Assembly: GCA_037178855.1 (NCBI GenBank)
Contig: JASJZC010000004.1
Span: forward strand, 2,852,001 to 2,916,000
Source of the DNA: Oscheius sp. JU75
Lineage: Eukaryota > Nematoda > Chromadorea > Rhabditida > Rhabditidae
Length of the DNA stretch: 64,000 nucleotides
Direction: 5' to 3'
Shown here: positions 52,044 through 64,000 of the stretch, in pieces
Numbering within the stretch: the first letter of the stretch is position 1
How the letters are laid out: each line of letters begins with the position of its first letter
Position numbers and translations under genes: made by a program
The notes under the pieces: generated by a model
Seen by the model: only the letters and a program-made list of their open reading frames with translations
Databases searched by the model: none
Told to the model about the DNA's origin: nothing

Positions 52044-53019
52044 TCTGGAAGGCAAAAAGGAGATGAGGAGCCACTTTGTAAGTCAATGCGCCTGTGAAAA
52101 GCGGCTGCGAATAGGCTGCGCAGAGTGTAGGATAAAGAAACATCTGGCAGATAGAGCCCCTCGTTTGTCCACGATTTGTGGATTGGAAAAGGAAAGAGAG
52201 CTGCCGCCTAGTGTACACGTAGGAACAAGTTCTCCTTATTTGGTCTGGGCGGAGGCGTGAACTCGCCAAACTCTCTTTTTAGGTTACAAACGAGCAATAC
52301 ATTTTCCTATAGTGCAAAAAAAATTGGAGAAGTTATGCGGATGGTCACGGCGAAATGGCAATGAGAGAAGGATAGTTTGTCACGCAAATGACTTCCTCCC
52401 TTGACGCCGCCTCGAATTGCAACAATCGAAGAAAAACTCGAAGATAAATGAGAGGCGATTCAACCGGAAGAACTGAGGGCTGAAGAATTTGGCAGCAGTC
52501 AAATTAAGGACAGGTGGGACAGATGTCTGAAAGATGGTTAGCGGCTACTTGAAAAGAGTTAATTAGTCAAAATCGGGAGCAGGGGCTAAAGTATCTTCTC
52601 GACGGCGCAGAGGAGCCTCTGTTGACAGAGACAGTCGTCTTTCATTGGCGGATTAGAGGGACTCATTAGCATACACACAATGCGGGTGTCACGAGAGGAC
52701 TCAAGGACTGTTCTCAGACTCACAAAGACCTCTCCAGAAAAGATCTTTATTACGATATCTGAAAACGGGAACTATCGGATCGAAATCACAGGACAGTATC
52801 TTGGGGGAAGAAACAGACTATCTTATTGCACAAAACTGGGAAAGAAGACGGGGAAATAAGAGACAGACAGGAGAAGAACCCATGACTATTTAGGTAGCCC
52901 CAAATAAATAGGAAAACGGGGCTAGACATATGAGAAGAATATACAAAAATGAGGGCAAGAAAATTAAAGCAATCACGCTGTGTAATGCAAACGGAGAAAG
53001 AGAATAAATAGAAATGCGA
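52044..53019. other. Intergenic region
   Basis: About 975 nt with the 5' flank of the tail-anchored gene and the 3' flank of the BED gene. No exon, RNA gene or repeat is recognised. Confidence 0.45.
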
Positions 53020-56000
53020 TTAATAGGTTTTGGGGAGGAAGGAACGATTGGCTCGAAACAGGAGATCTCTCTCGAGTCGGTCAGGCTTGTCCAGATGGGA
53101 CAGGAGCAGAGATGAGTCGGTCTGGTGCCAGGGACTGTTGTCGTGGGGGGAACGAAGTGACAGAAGACGACCTCCGCAGGGAGGAGATTGTGGGATGCAG
53201 AGCAGTTCCGTGGCCAGATCAGACAGCTGAAAAAGACTTTTGAATAGTTCAATATTGGATGGATACCTGTGGATAGGTGTTGGAAGCCTGTTGCCAGAAA
53301 AGAAGAGGAGGCTGGAATGGATGACCGAAGGTTCTGTTGCCTCCGAATGGAGAGAGAAGAGCATCGACTCCACACTGAAAACAGTTTGTCTTCTGACAAA
53401 AAATGAACTCACTCCGTTAATAACCTCATCGAAATATGTATTCACAACAGATTCAGCCATTCTGTCTCGAGATGGGTTCTTTTCCTGGTTGATCCTGTCG
53501 TGAGCCTGTTGGAACAGATCGGCGTAGAGTGGATTGGCGGACAAGTCATTGCCAGACATCTTGGTCTGATTAATCACATTGGCCAGAAGGGCATCGACTC
53601 CATGAGGACGGGCTGGAAGTCTGCTACGGAGCTGAAAATTTAGGTGTTAATCTCGAGACATAACACTGTTACCTGCTTCTCTAGCGTCTTCTTGGCATAG
53701 GCGATCTGTTCGTCGTTGAGAAGTACGGCCAGTTGAGGATTCAGAGCTGTCGAGAGGACGAATGTTCCGTCAAAGTTGGCACAGTTGACATCCAGAATCG
53801 ATTCCAGTTGTTCTTCAATGGTCTGTTTCAACTCTTCGCTAATCGGAGCAAGAGATCCTTCTTGCTCAAGACTTTTCAAAAGTTGTCGAAGTGCTGGAAT
53901 GGCTCCGTCGATTGTGGCAATCTCTCCACTAGCTGCCTGCTTGACAAGAGAAGCCGAGTGACAGACAGCTCGTAGAAGAGTCCACTGTTCTTCCGTCACA
54001 TTCTTCGGAACCAATCCCTGAGCAGTGATCATCTGCATCGCATCTTTGATCTTCAACACCGCCTCGGCCAGAATAATGAAGTGTTCGGTGAACGGCAGCT
54101 CTACAACTCCACCGACTGCTCGGTTCAGTGCTTGAAGAGCGTCGGTTTTGGCAACAAAGGCGAAGATCATAGCAAAGATGGCCCTCTTCAGCTCATCAAT
54201 AGCCTGAGAATTGTCCAAGAAAAAGGTAAAGGCGGACAGAAGGCGGTCGCAGAAACTGTCAATCTGAAAAAGTTTGTTCAGAAGATCTCTCAACATTTCT
54301 CGCCTGTCGATCGAAGAGATTTTCACCCTCAAATCCATTTAATCCCTTCAAGCCGAGACACACAACTTTGCTCACTTTCTCCATCGGAATGTCGTAATCG
54401 GTCAGGATCTGGAATCTTTCATTGTCTTCGCTCATTGGAGTTATTTACCTGATCAACAGTCAGTGTGATTGATTCTGCAGGAGTATCAGCAGCTGCCAAT
54501 GCACGGAGTCCGATAAGAACCTGTTGGATCTCGTACTTCTGACCAGTATAGCCGGGGAAGCTGGCCGAGACCAGGACTCGATGTAGTTCATCCTGTCCAG
54601 GAACAGACACTCTGACTCCTTCAACGGTAAGACAAACCTAAACTTTTGCTTCTTTGCTTTTCATAAAAAAGTGTTTACTTTTTTTGAAGAATTGATGTGC
54701 GACTTGATTGTTTGAAGAAGACGATTATGATGGGAGACGACAAGCTGCTCGATAATGGAGACATCATCGGGGAAGGAGAATTTCGGCTGAGCCACCTCGA
54801 ACAGCTCTTTCCACAGAGGAGAAGAGAGAACTTCAGTTGGTACATGAGAAGAGGCAAGAGCAATAGCCAAACGGGATTCAAGTTCTCGCTGACGACGTTC
54901 ATCGCGACGCCACTTCTTCGATGGGATGATTTGTCCGGACGGAGTCATGGTCAGACCTGAATCGATCGTTGTGTTCCATCTGATAAGATCCTACCAGCTT
55001 GCTGAAGCATCTGTGTTGTGGCCTGTGCTGCGGAGATATTGGCAGTGGAGGTCGGAACCTGCTGATTCATGACAAATTGGAGTGGATTCATGGCGAAGAG
55101 GTTCTGGACAAGATTCGGTAGAGGACTAGTGGGCTGACTGCTTCTCATCGCGTTGACCATGGTACTGAAAGAGAGAATCCGGCTAGAACCTCAAACCCAT
55201 AAACCCTTGAATCAGACAAAAGTCTCCCTCATCCTCTGCCTGCCTGCCTTTCGTTCACCACACCTGCCAACTCATTCTTTCGCGCTAGTCAAAACAAGGA
55301 AGACTACCGTATACGCTCTCTTCAATATTCTTGTTTATCAAGATTGTGTCCACCCTCGAGTTGTTTTTAATCAACTCGCGGATAATCTTTGAAAACAGTA
55401 GACATTCCATTAGAATTAGGCGACCATATCTACTAAACGCGAATCACTGTGGTGTCTGGAATGGTCCCTGAACCTACCTCATATCGGGTCGACTCTCCTT
55501 CTTCTTGATCGGTTTCGGAGTCTGTGGAATTCCGTTGCTGAGAGTAGAAGTCGAAGAGGATGGGGAAGAGGGCATCTGACCGCCGTGTCGTTCTTTGGTG
55601 TATTCCACCTAACATAGAAATTTGTCAGGACTAAGATTATTTCTGACCTTGAGTTTCTGGAACTCTGCGTACTCATCCGGGTGTTTCTTCAAGTGACAGG
55701 CAAGAGTACTGGTGTGGGGGCCTTTCAGCATGTAGGTACAATCTCCAACGATGCATCTATTCTTTGGTTACTCTCAGTTCAAATGCGTTCAAACCTGCTC
55801 AGGTTCTCGGCCTTGTTGTAGACGAAGTATTTCCAGACCGGAGTCTGCTTGTTGGTCCCACCGGAGCGAATAGATGCGGCTGGATTACGATGCCAGGACC
55901 AGTCAGTCTGAAGGCGACCAATCTGAATCCCGCGTAGGAATGCGTCAAAGGGTTGGGTTCGTAAACATTTTTCCCTTTTCAGTCTCGAACACCCCTATTT

Positions 56001-57372
56001 CCCGAAAACTTACCTCTGCGAACAGTTGCGCAGCTGGCGATTGGGCAACAGCCACGGCCCCTGGTACCATGTTCGGGGTGGACGGTTTTGGGGATGGAGA
56101 ATGCGACGAAGGCATTTGTTGACTAATCTCCTCCATCTGTAAAGAATCCTTTACTGTCAGCCCCCTTGGATCTCATTTTTCTAAACCTGAATTGCCTTCA
56201 TCTCTGAGACTCATTGGCGCCGTCCAATTTTTTTTTTGCCCTCCACGTCCTCCGACTGTCCTTTAACATTACTTCTTCACCTATCCCGATGGCGCAATTT
56301 CGGTGTGCCATGGCCCAGAATGTATACACAGACTGTTCAAACATACTGTACTGTGGTAAAATTACCTTGAAAGGACCAATCTGGCCGAGTAGACTCTTGC
56401 TGATCATCTCCAACAGATTCCCGGCCATTCCAACATCCACATCATCTTCCTTGTCATTCGAACCACTGGAGACCTAAAACCGCATATTCTTAATACCACC
56501 TACACACTTTTAAAGGAATTGATACTGCTTTTTTCCTCGCGGAAACGAGCTAAACCAGCTCATCCGAAGCTCATGCCAAAGATTTTAACAGAAACCTACT
56601 ATGGATCCGTTACTGCTTCGGGCTGATGAAGGTGCTGCGGGAGACTGACCCTCTTGTGGAGCTTCTCCGGTCAGAGGTTGGGTTGTGTCGGCCGGAGGCG
56701 ATTGGGATGTGTCGAGCTAAAATGGTTTTGTTAGAAGAAGTAATACAAGATGCGACGGTCACAGTCTATTGTCATTCCACTATTCTAGGCATAAACACTC
56801 TGATACGACAGTTTAATTTAAGCGTTGCGTTCAGTCGTTCTGTTTAAACTGAGTAAGAGAAATCATTGGTAGCATTAGACTGGCCAAGAAGAATGTCTGT
56901 TGTATTAGGATGAGACGTCTCTCTCCCCAACGCGCTTAAACTGTGGTCAGCGTATTTGCTGAGATTGCAAAACATAGATGTTTGAGTTCCAGCCAGATCT
57001 TTCAACACTTTGTAAAACTATTTTGAATTCCATCCCTCAATGTTTACCCGCTCGTGGTTTCACAGGCAGGTAAGGGCACTGAGAGAGGTGATTCAAAGGT
57101 CGTTTATGGCCCATCGATGTGGATTATCATTATAGCTTTTCTATAGGCAATGAGATTTCACCTCACATTGATTGTTTTTTTACTGGGAAACCTCGGGTAA
57201 CAGAACTGTATGAGATACAGAGCAACAACTATTATGGTTAGCGGCCAACAGGCCTACTCAAAAAAGAACATCTACTCTCGCGTTTTTTTTTAAAACCAAA
57301 AAGCCCCAAACTGACCGATACATCGATGCGGAACTTCTTTTCGGGCGGACCTTCGGCAACAAGCGAGCTCAT
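53020..57372 (-). CDS. BED-finger protein, apparently derived from a hAT transposase
   Basis: Multi-exon. Start MSSLVAEGPPEKKFRIDVS at 57372, then Ser/Pro-rich exons. The BED finger lies at about 55860-55690: KQTPVWKYFVYNKAENLS, CIVGDC, and HLKKH. Next is a Met/Gln-rich linker, then RRDERRQRELESRLAIALAS with SPLWKELFEVAQPKFSFPDD, which has the shape of the hAT helical region. VCLTVEGVRVSVPGQDELHR matches the start of the hAT RNase-H fold, with Glu where the catalytic Asp is expected. VSKVVCLGLKGLNGFE stands where hAT has VVTDNASN. Long helical exons follow (AIDELKRAIFAMIFAFVAKT), ending FRANRSFLPKTY with TAA at 53022-53020. The loss of catalytic acidic residues and the orderly introns point to a domesticated host gene, probably a DNA-binding regulator. 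The hAT relation is inference from motif order. Confidence 0.8.
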
Positions 57373-60300
57373 TGTTGGATGCTGTGAATGGACGACCTTA
57401 TTGACTGTCAATATCGAGCATCAAACTGAAAAAAGCAATTAGTGATTAGAAGTTGGAAAGAAGAGAGAAAAGATACGTCTCGTTCGGGTATTTACCCCCC
57501 GTGTGTGGCCAACTGTTAGCTCAGGAGGAGTCATGCACAAACCCATATACGTGGATAGCGATACAGCGCGAGACTGCCATACAGGTCATGTAACTCGTGT
57601 GAGAGAGAGGCCCTATTGATAGCAACTGCCAGCTTCAGGAGGGATCATACACTCAGTCTGATTACTACAGTAATCCCCTGATCTCGTGAGATGTGAGGGG
57701 ATTACCGCTAGATAAGAAGGGCCTCGAGTCTAGGTTTCAACACAGAGATTTTTGCTTTCCGCCTGCAGTTGTTTGTTATTCTAGCATTCTTCCCTTGTAA
57801 ACAGTCTTTTTAGACAAAAAAGCAAGAAGGATGGAACTGGAACCGGGAGAGATTACCGGGTAGCCGAGGGCTGAGATGAATAGAGTAGATATGTATTTCG
57901 GGTTACGCGGGCTTGTTGACTGGTAAGACAACTGGAAGTAGCTATGAGATAGTCATCTCAGTGGGTTATGTGTCCAGACAACTATAGATTGTACTGTAAC
58001 CCGAGAGGAGCCAGAATTGACTGCGATTAGGACGCGGGTGTGGAAGGCGGAGTCGAAGAGAGAGTGTATTTATTAGGTAGAGGAAGAATATCAATGAGAC
58101 GGTCATCGCGTCTAATAAAAAAGTTATGTGAGAACTATCCATTGTTGTTCTTAGCTTTTCAACATACACGAGAGCTCATCGGGTTCAGACCTATCTGATG
58201 GAATCTTTCGAGAGAAATGAGAAGGGATAAATAGGACTGCCAATCCGGAATTCAAAAGATATCTGTAAGTGAGAGGATTTTTAATATGGAAGAGAGCCCC
58301 ACGAGGATGTTTTATACAAATGAATGGATACCATGGGACACTCTGAGTGACTGTTCTCTCTGAGCCAAAGCCTATCTCGCAGACTGCAACTCCTCCCTCA
58401 CGTCTAAAGTGAAAGATTGATCTGACTCAAGAAAGTTATTAGATCTCTGTTTTGAAACAGATCGATGGGTTTTCGAGGTGAGAGGCAATAACTTCGGACC
58501 TGAAATATTGTGGGGCTGGGAACTTCTCGTGACAGGTATAGAGTAGCTCTCTTCGAAAAGCAATCAATAGAATCCCCTTCGTACTGTCTGATCAGTTTAT
58601 GACCGCCCTTGATAGTCCATTTAGCAATGTCTAGCATTCGTCTACGCTAATTTTGACAGCCACGTTGTTTTACTTATCCTGAATCCTACTCGAGTGTAGA
58701 AACTCGAGGCTGATCTAGATCGACTTCTAATGATCCGTCTTTACTCGTTCTAAGCCAAAAGAGGTTGCAAGACTGACGTTTCGTTATCAAAGATCCAACC
58801 AAATGGAATTGGGCACTTTCTCATAGCTTAGCCGAAGGTGTGGGCGCGTGAAATCAACATGAGTGAGGCTCTTCTCTTCTGCCTTAAATCTGTTGCAATC
58901 CATTAGTATAAGTGAAGACTGATATCACAGCTTATCCTCGCAAAATAAAGCAGCGTGAGGGGTTAGAGTGTTTGGCCCTCAAGACCTAAGGACTCTTTCA
59001 AAAACTACGGTAGGTCTGGTGGAAAAAGAAGAGCCTATCTGGCAATCTGCAACAGGAGCATGCGTATTTACATGGTGTCTCGAGGGAAGACTCATCGGTT
59101 ATGATCGAGTGCGCTAGTTGAGGCGACGGACTGATGGACAAGGTAGAACAAGGGAACAGGCGGAAGTGGACACATTTACCCACTACTCGAATATATTAGC
59201 GCCCGCTCTGATCAGAGTATCAAACTGCCGGCTATCGATCGAGACGGAGACTGTGCTCATATCCGGCAAATTGAAAGTCGACCAGTCAACTAATGGGTTT
59301 CCAGTCGCGGAAATGCAAATTACCGGTGGGAGAGTCACCGCCACGAAATGACCGTATCTGTTCGCTTTCTAATGAGTGACAGAACACTTTTGAGAGTTCA
59401 TATCATCACACTTTGCCTGCTCGAAGTCGAAAATATTTAACTAAGAGAAGTGTATGCCTCTTTTTTTCTAAATAGTGTTCAAATATGATAATGTCATGTC
59501 TTGTACAGGATAGAGGAAAATCAAACGCAAATGAGATATAGTTTGAGGCGATAGCAAGGCTTGCTTGAAAAACGAGATAGACAAAAGTAGTAAGCTGCTC
59601 CATCTCCACCAGTAAGCCTAGATTTTCTGGTTTAACCTGAAATCCTCCCCTCCTGGAACAAAAACAGATGTGCGGAAAACCCGGAAGGATAATAGCCGAA
59701 TATGAGATGCCACATCATAATCTGAAAGCTGTGGGCACAGGAGTTCTATAAATTGAATGCGATAAGGGTGGCAGAAGTCCCAAAAGAATATGATTCATCA
59801 TTTCTCTACTACTAAAGCGCAATGGTGCCCGTCCGTCTGTCTGTCCGTCACCACAAAACAAAAGTGAGCAACTTATTCTGTCTGTGTTATTCAGAAAAAA
59901 GTGTTGTCAATATTGCGTGCCAAGTCAACTTTGAATGCGCTCTAGAACTCGGCTTATGTCGCAGTGAAGCCATTAGAAGCCTTTTGTTACTACGAAGCGA
60001 GGCAGCCGCCAATGCAAACTGTAGGCAAAAGGACGGATTGTGCCAAAACTAATGTGGTCACAGAACCCGCCTGTCTGCCTACCCAACATATAAACTACGG
60101 GTCAAATTGTTTATAGAATCTGGAAGCTTCTGCTTCTGTTTACCGAGAACTCGGTCTGCTGCCAGCCATCTGGCCCGTCCCCGACTACTTCTCTGACCTC
60201 ATAATCACGGTCCAAAGGGTACGGTAAAAAGTCGGACGGACAAGAACTTTTGATTGGAGGCCGATCTGTTTCAAGTACAAGACGGAATGTACGTAGTGTT

Positions 60301-63300
60301 GCGGCCCATCAAATCAGACTAAATCCCGGAGTTGGGCTGAATTAGTTTGTTCAGAACGTCAAAAGCTTGAGCCCGAGGAATTAGGCGGAATTGTCGTGTC
60401 TACAGAAATAGAATAGACGACGAGAGTCAGATACGAGTGGACTCGAGAACTGGTATAACTTACAGCACTTGAGAGGCGTCTTCAATCGGATCGGGATCAA
60501 GAGAGCCAGACGGTAAATACTCGTGTACAGTAACCTACTTTCGGGAGACACGCGCGAAAAGGAACACACAGTTTGTGAACTCTCTTCCGGATCATCTCGT
60601 CCCATGGCTTCCTACTCATTATCAGGATTACGGTAATTCGAAAAAAAAGGGTCGCGGGTAACTCACTGAATCTGCGAACGACGGATAATCGCCGCCCCAC
60701 CGGCCAATTCAAGCTCTGCCGCAGACTACGGTAGCTTACTTATACTGCTTCCGGGGCCAGATTTGGTGATTTGGAGCAGACAGACACGAGTTAATCCGTT
60801 TTATAGAGGTTTTTCTCGAGAGGAAAGATTTCTGGTCCTCCCAATGGTACAAGTTTCTAGGGAAAATAGATCTCTTAAAATAGCTTCCAAAGGAAGAAGT
60901 GAGAACAAGTTGGCAAAAGAGCCAGAAGGACGGGTAATGAGATTACGAATCAGAAGGCACATTAGGCGCCGGAAACGCGAAAGAGGTTGAGAGAGTCTCT
61001 TCTCGCGATGTAAACCAAAGCTGCCAGCCGGGGGTAAAACTCGGCGACGACAAAGTGCGGACAATGACAATAGCATAATTAATGAGTGAGGAGGCATGAG
61101 AGGAGCGCGGCTCTAGAGTGGCAGCTAGCCGACTGGTATAGCCACCTAAGGCAGAGAGATACCCGCAGACACAACACAGCTAACAGACCCGGTTCTACCG
61201 ATACAGCCAACTGTCCGAGAGTCAGGAACCTGTGTCCAAAGAGTCATTCCTACTACGAGGTCACTCTTAGCTACCCGGGTGGCACATTTCCGGCTGGCCA
61301 AGTGGCTTACTTGATGTACTTCCGTCCTAAACAGAGAGACATAAAACTCTTCCCCTTTGTCAAAAGAGAGAGAGAGATACCCCATGGCTAATCCAGTTGG
61401 CAGCACTAAACGCTTCCACGAAAACAGTCGTCGAAACCGGGCACTGAGAAGGCATTACTGACGGAGAGACAGAACAACAAGAAGATGGGTGGAAGCCTCA
61501 CCTAGCAGAGATTAAAATGAGTCAGAGTAAAAAAAAGCACACATGTTCTTCGACTCGCCTGGCAGACTCGATTATAAAACCACAGCTCGATGCTAATGCG
61601 TTCCAAAAGGAAAAGGATATGGGTTCGAATAGCAAAACCTTCCCGTCTTGGGCCCTAATTATAAATCTCGGTGGTCCGTCTGCGCGAAAGAACGCTCTTT
61701 GCGTCTAAATAGCAAAAATATAGTCCCTTTGGGATTCCTTCAAGCAAACCTTTTTTGAGGATTGGGGTGAGAAAAGTCAGGTGAAACCCGTTGGAAAGGG
61801 ACGCGCAACAAAAGCCCAGCCGATTGTATAGTGCGGTAAACCGTGGCCTTCTCTTCGGAGGACAGTGCACGAATGACCGAGGAAAACGGAAATAACTCAC
61901 TTACAACCGATGAGAATGTAGAGAACCTGAAAACAGTTTTTGAGCGACGGTAAGTGTAAGGGAGATCTGAGTAACTGGCACGTAGGGCCGCCAAAAAATG
62001 AATACTTTTTCCGATAAGAGAGAGTCGAGGAAGGATACCGTAAAGCGGAGACACCTAGACAGGGCAGTCATTTTTCTAAGGAGATAAGAGAGACGGAGAA
62101 AATCAGCTGGGTATTGATTAAGGAAAAGAAAGACATCCATTAGGTAATGTGTCGGAATCGGGCGTCGTTTTTGAATACCTATGATGGATAATGGCTATCC
62201 TCTTGGGGCTATAGACCAAAACTGGGAGGCAGTCAGGAGAGAGGCTATATTGGCCGTGCACAGGGCAGCACAATACCTTCAATGGAAATGGCCATATGAG
62301 TATTTCGATTTCGAATATGTACACCCGATAGGATACAGCTGGCCCCTTTAAACGACTACTGTACGATTGAGGATGTTGTGCAAGTTATGTGCTTGAGCTG
62401 ACCATACTGTGGAAAACAAAGTTTGGATTTAATTCATGTGTGCGATAGGAGTTCAGAACTTAAGAGTCTCCCGAATAGAAAGAGAGTTCGGCGTTAACAC
62501 TAGCATCGAAGACTTGTGAAGAGTCTATCGGACGTCTAGGTAATGACAGTTGGACGAGTCGAAATGTTATCAGCCGGGCGGCTGTGACTGAATCATAGAG
62601 CACAGGTACGGTAGAACAAAGGTATGAACAAGTTCCTTTCAATTGGTAAATGACAGAAAGAACTTAGGTAAACAAAGGGTCAATTGCCACCCTCAGCGTC
62701 TAGAAGAGAGCGTAGCGTCTTCACATTCACACCCCATAAAACACGCGAACGGGTCATTGGTTTCTCGAAGAAGAGAGCTTCGATGGCACAAAAACGGGGA
62801 CGGTAGGAGGGAAACCTTAATAAAGGCGGGTGCTTTGGGTCTGTTGTTCTTTGCCGGCAGCCTACGCGGCCGACGGAGAGGTGACGAACAAGTCACAACA
62901 TGGAGGAGCCACAAGGAGGAGCCATAGTACGAACCTGTCACCACGCTCTTTGCCAAAGAACTGTTAGTTTGTGAGACTTTTAACAAGTAGTAGTAATACA
63001 TAGCAATACGTATAAATATGGACATCTCGATCAAGACAACATCTTGTCAGAAATTGGCCAAAGTAGAAATACAGTTACTTAACATGAAAAACACGAAGAA
63101 GACAAAAAGAAGAGTTTGTGCCAGAGACAGGTTACGGTAGTGTCATGGGGATTTACCGACACAATAGGTTGCGCGCCAAGTGGGTCCGGGGATTAGTCCT
63201 CTCGGCGGTAAACTGGCCGACTCGGAAGTTGACTGGAACAGTTTGAATACTGTACCACTCACTTGTTGCTTTTGGGGCTTTTGTGGGTCATTCGACCTAG

Positions 63301-64000
63301 AGGCGGTACTCTTTTCGGTCAGTATGGGGGCATAGAATTGACCGCCTTTTGTGCAGAGGCGGCAATGATGAGTAATAGAAGCTTGTATGACTACTTCTAA
63401 CCCACGGCTGGTCAGTCAGAGCGGTCATCGTCGAGTTTTTAGTGGCTGTCCCGGTGATTGCGGCCGAGTGCGCGCTGCCGCTTTTTTGATGCAGCCGACT
63501 GATATTCAATTACAAATCGGACACCTAGACCCGGGTCAGTCGAGGATAACCCTTCGAGGATCTGTTGTTCGGGCACCAAACGAGAGGATTCACTTGTGGG
63601 CATGAAATGGAGTACTAAACTCTTGGAAGGAATGACTGGAAAAGAGTTGGAAAAAGACAGGTAAGCGATTAGAAAGAGTGTCCTTGCAAATGCTCATTGC
63701 GCATGTATTGAGGGTAACCCCTCTTTTCGGATTAGACAGTCGCCGTCGGCCGGTAAACGATTCGAGAACCCCCGGCCTCTTGCACTTTTCCTGCTGTCCA
63801 TTGGAAGGGGTATCAGCCACGTGCCGTCTGGGTCCGAAAATGATAGGGCTCCAGATAGCACAGGCTGCCAGAGGACAACACAACCTGAGCAATAACAAGG
63901 AGGTATCTTTTTTTCAGAGCAGATCACTTGTAAACATGGGCTGTTTCGAAAGAGGAAACCTGAAGTAAGATTTAGTGTTCAGCGAGTAAAGTACACGCTT
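57373..64000. other. Gene desert of more than 6.6 kb upstream of the hAT-derived BED gene
   Basis: Only short shadow open frames; no recognisable domain, tRNA or rRNA. A dispersed repeat lies at 59800-60085. Like the 23.9-32.7 kb desert, it is upstream of a BED-finger gene and may hold distal regulatory DNA, or it may be the far end of a gene outside the window. Confidence 0.55.
59800..60085 (+). repeat. Dispersed repeat family B, copy
   Basis: Head CTACTACTAAAGCGCAATGG followed by a CCGTCCGTCTGTCTGTCCGT run, then TGCCAAGTCAACTTTGAATG, GCTCTAGAACTCGG, CCTTTTGTTACTACGAAGCG and GCAAACTGTAGGCAAAAGGA. The head matches 35350 and 32330 (reverse); the interior matches 4380-4515 (reverse). No open frame of note. 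Confidence 0.6.

Overview
The window is eukaryotic and most likely nematode. Genes are compact and on both strands, with mostly 35-60 nt introns (consensus GT, and TTTCAG/TAG or sometimes AAG acceptors). One gene carries a C-terminal ground-like domain, a family known only from nematodes. Several start codons sit 0-10 nt after a TTTCAG-like acceptor, as expected for spliced-leader addition or a short 5' UTR intron. I cannot name the species.

Layout. 1-3036 (-): 5' part of an ABCA-type ABC transporter, with a MITE in a coding exon that may now act as an intron. 3037-5923: non-coding with degenerate repeats. 5924-8049 (+): Gly-rich secreted ground-like protein. 8260-9346 (-): RBX1 RING-box. 9552-11609 (-): FIP1 polyadenylation factor. 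12000-14538 (-): VPS36 of ESCRT-II. 14940-15904 (+): coding-like but unresolved. 16247-17705 (+): flavin monooxygenase. 17740-20204 (-): a secreted, Ser/Tyr/Gly/Gln-rich, prion-like protein. 20660-22385 (-): dyskerin. 23132-23899 (+): Ran GTPase. 23900-32733: a gene desert of 8.8 kb. 32734-38001 (+): a protein with two BED fingers. 38513-41020 (-): a p38-like MAP kinase with an altered activation loop and a mariner copy in one intron. 41632-42491 (+): bZIP factor with an in-frame stop. 42890-44914 (+): SLC13 carrier. 44957-48939 (-): PAN2 deadenylase. 49648-51448 (+): eEF1A. 51526-52043 (-): small tail-anchored protein. 53020-57372 (-): a BED-finger protein that looks hAT-transposase-derived. 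57373-64000: a second desert, more than 6.6 kb.

Many genes are housekeeping: mRNA 3' processing and deadenylation (FIP1, PAN2), pseudouridylation (dyskerin), nuclear transport (Ran), ubiquitin ligation (RBX1), endosomal sorting (VPS36) and translation (eEF1A). Two are extracellular or cuticle-like structural genes, and three are transcription-factor-like. No operon is evident: neighbours are usually divergent or convergent. The deserts lie upstream of the two BED genes and may hold their regulatory DNA.

The most unusual signals are: a perfect-TIR MITE that appears to have created an intron; a 48-bp-arm foldback; two copies of one MITE family and a mariner element, each inside an otherwise ordinary short intron; a secreted prion-like protein; a p38-like kinase with TEC instead of TxY; and two BED proteins that keep pieces of a hAT transposase. 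All calls come from reading the sequence; no database search was run.
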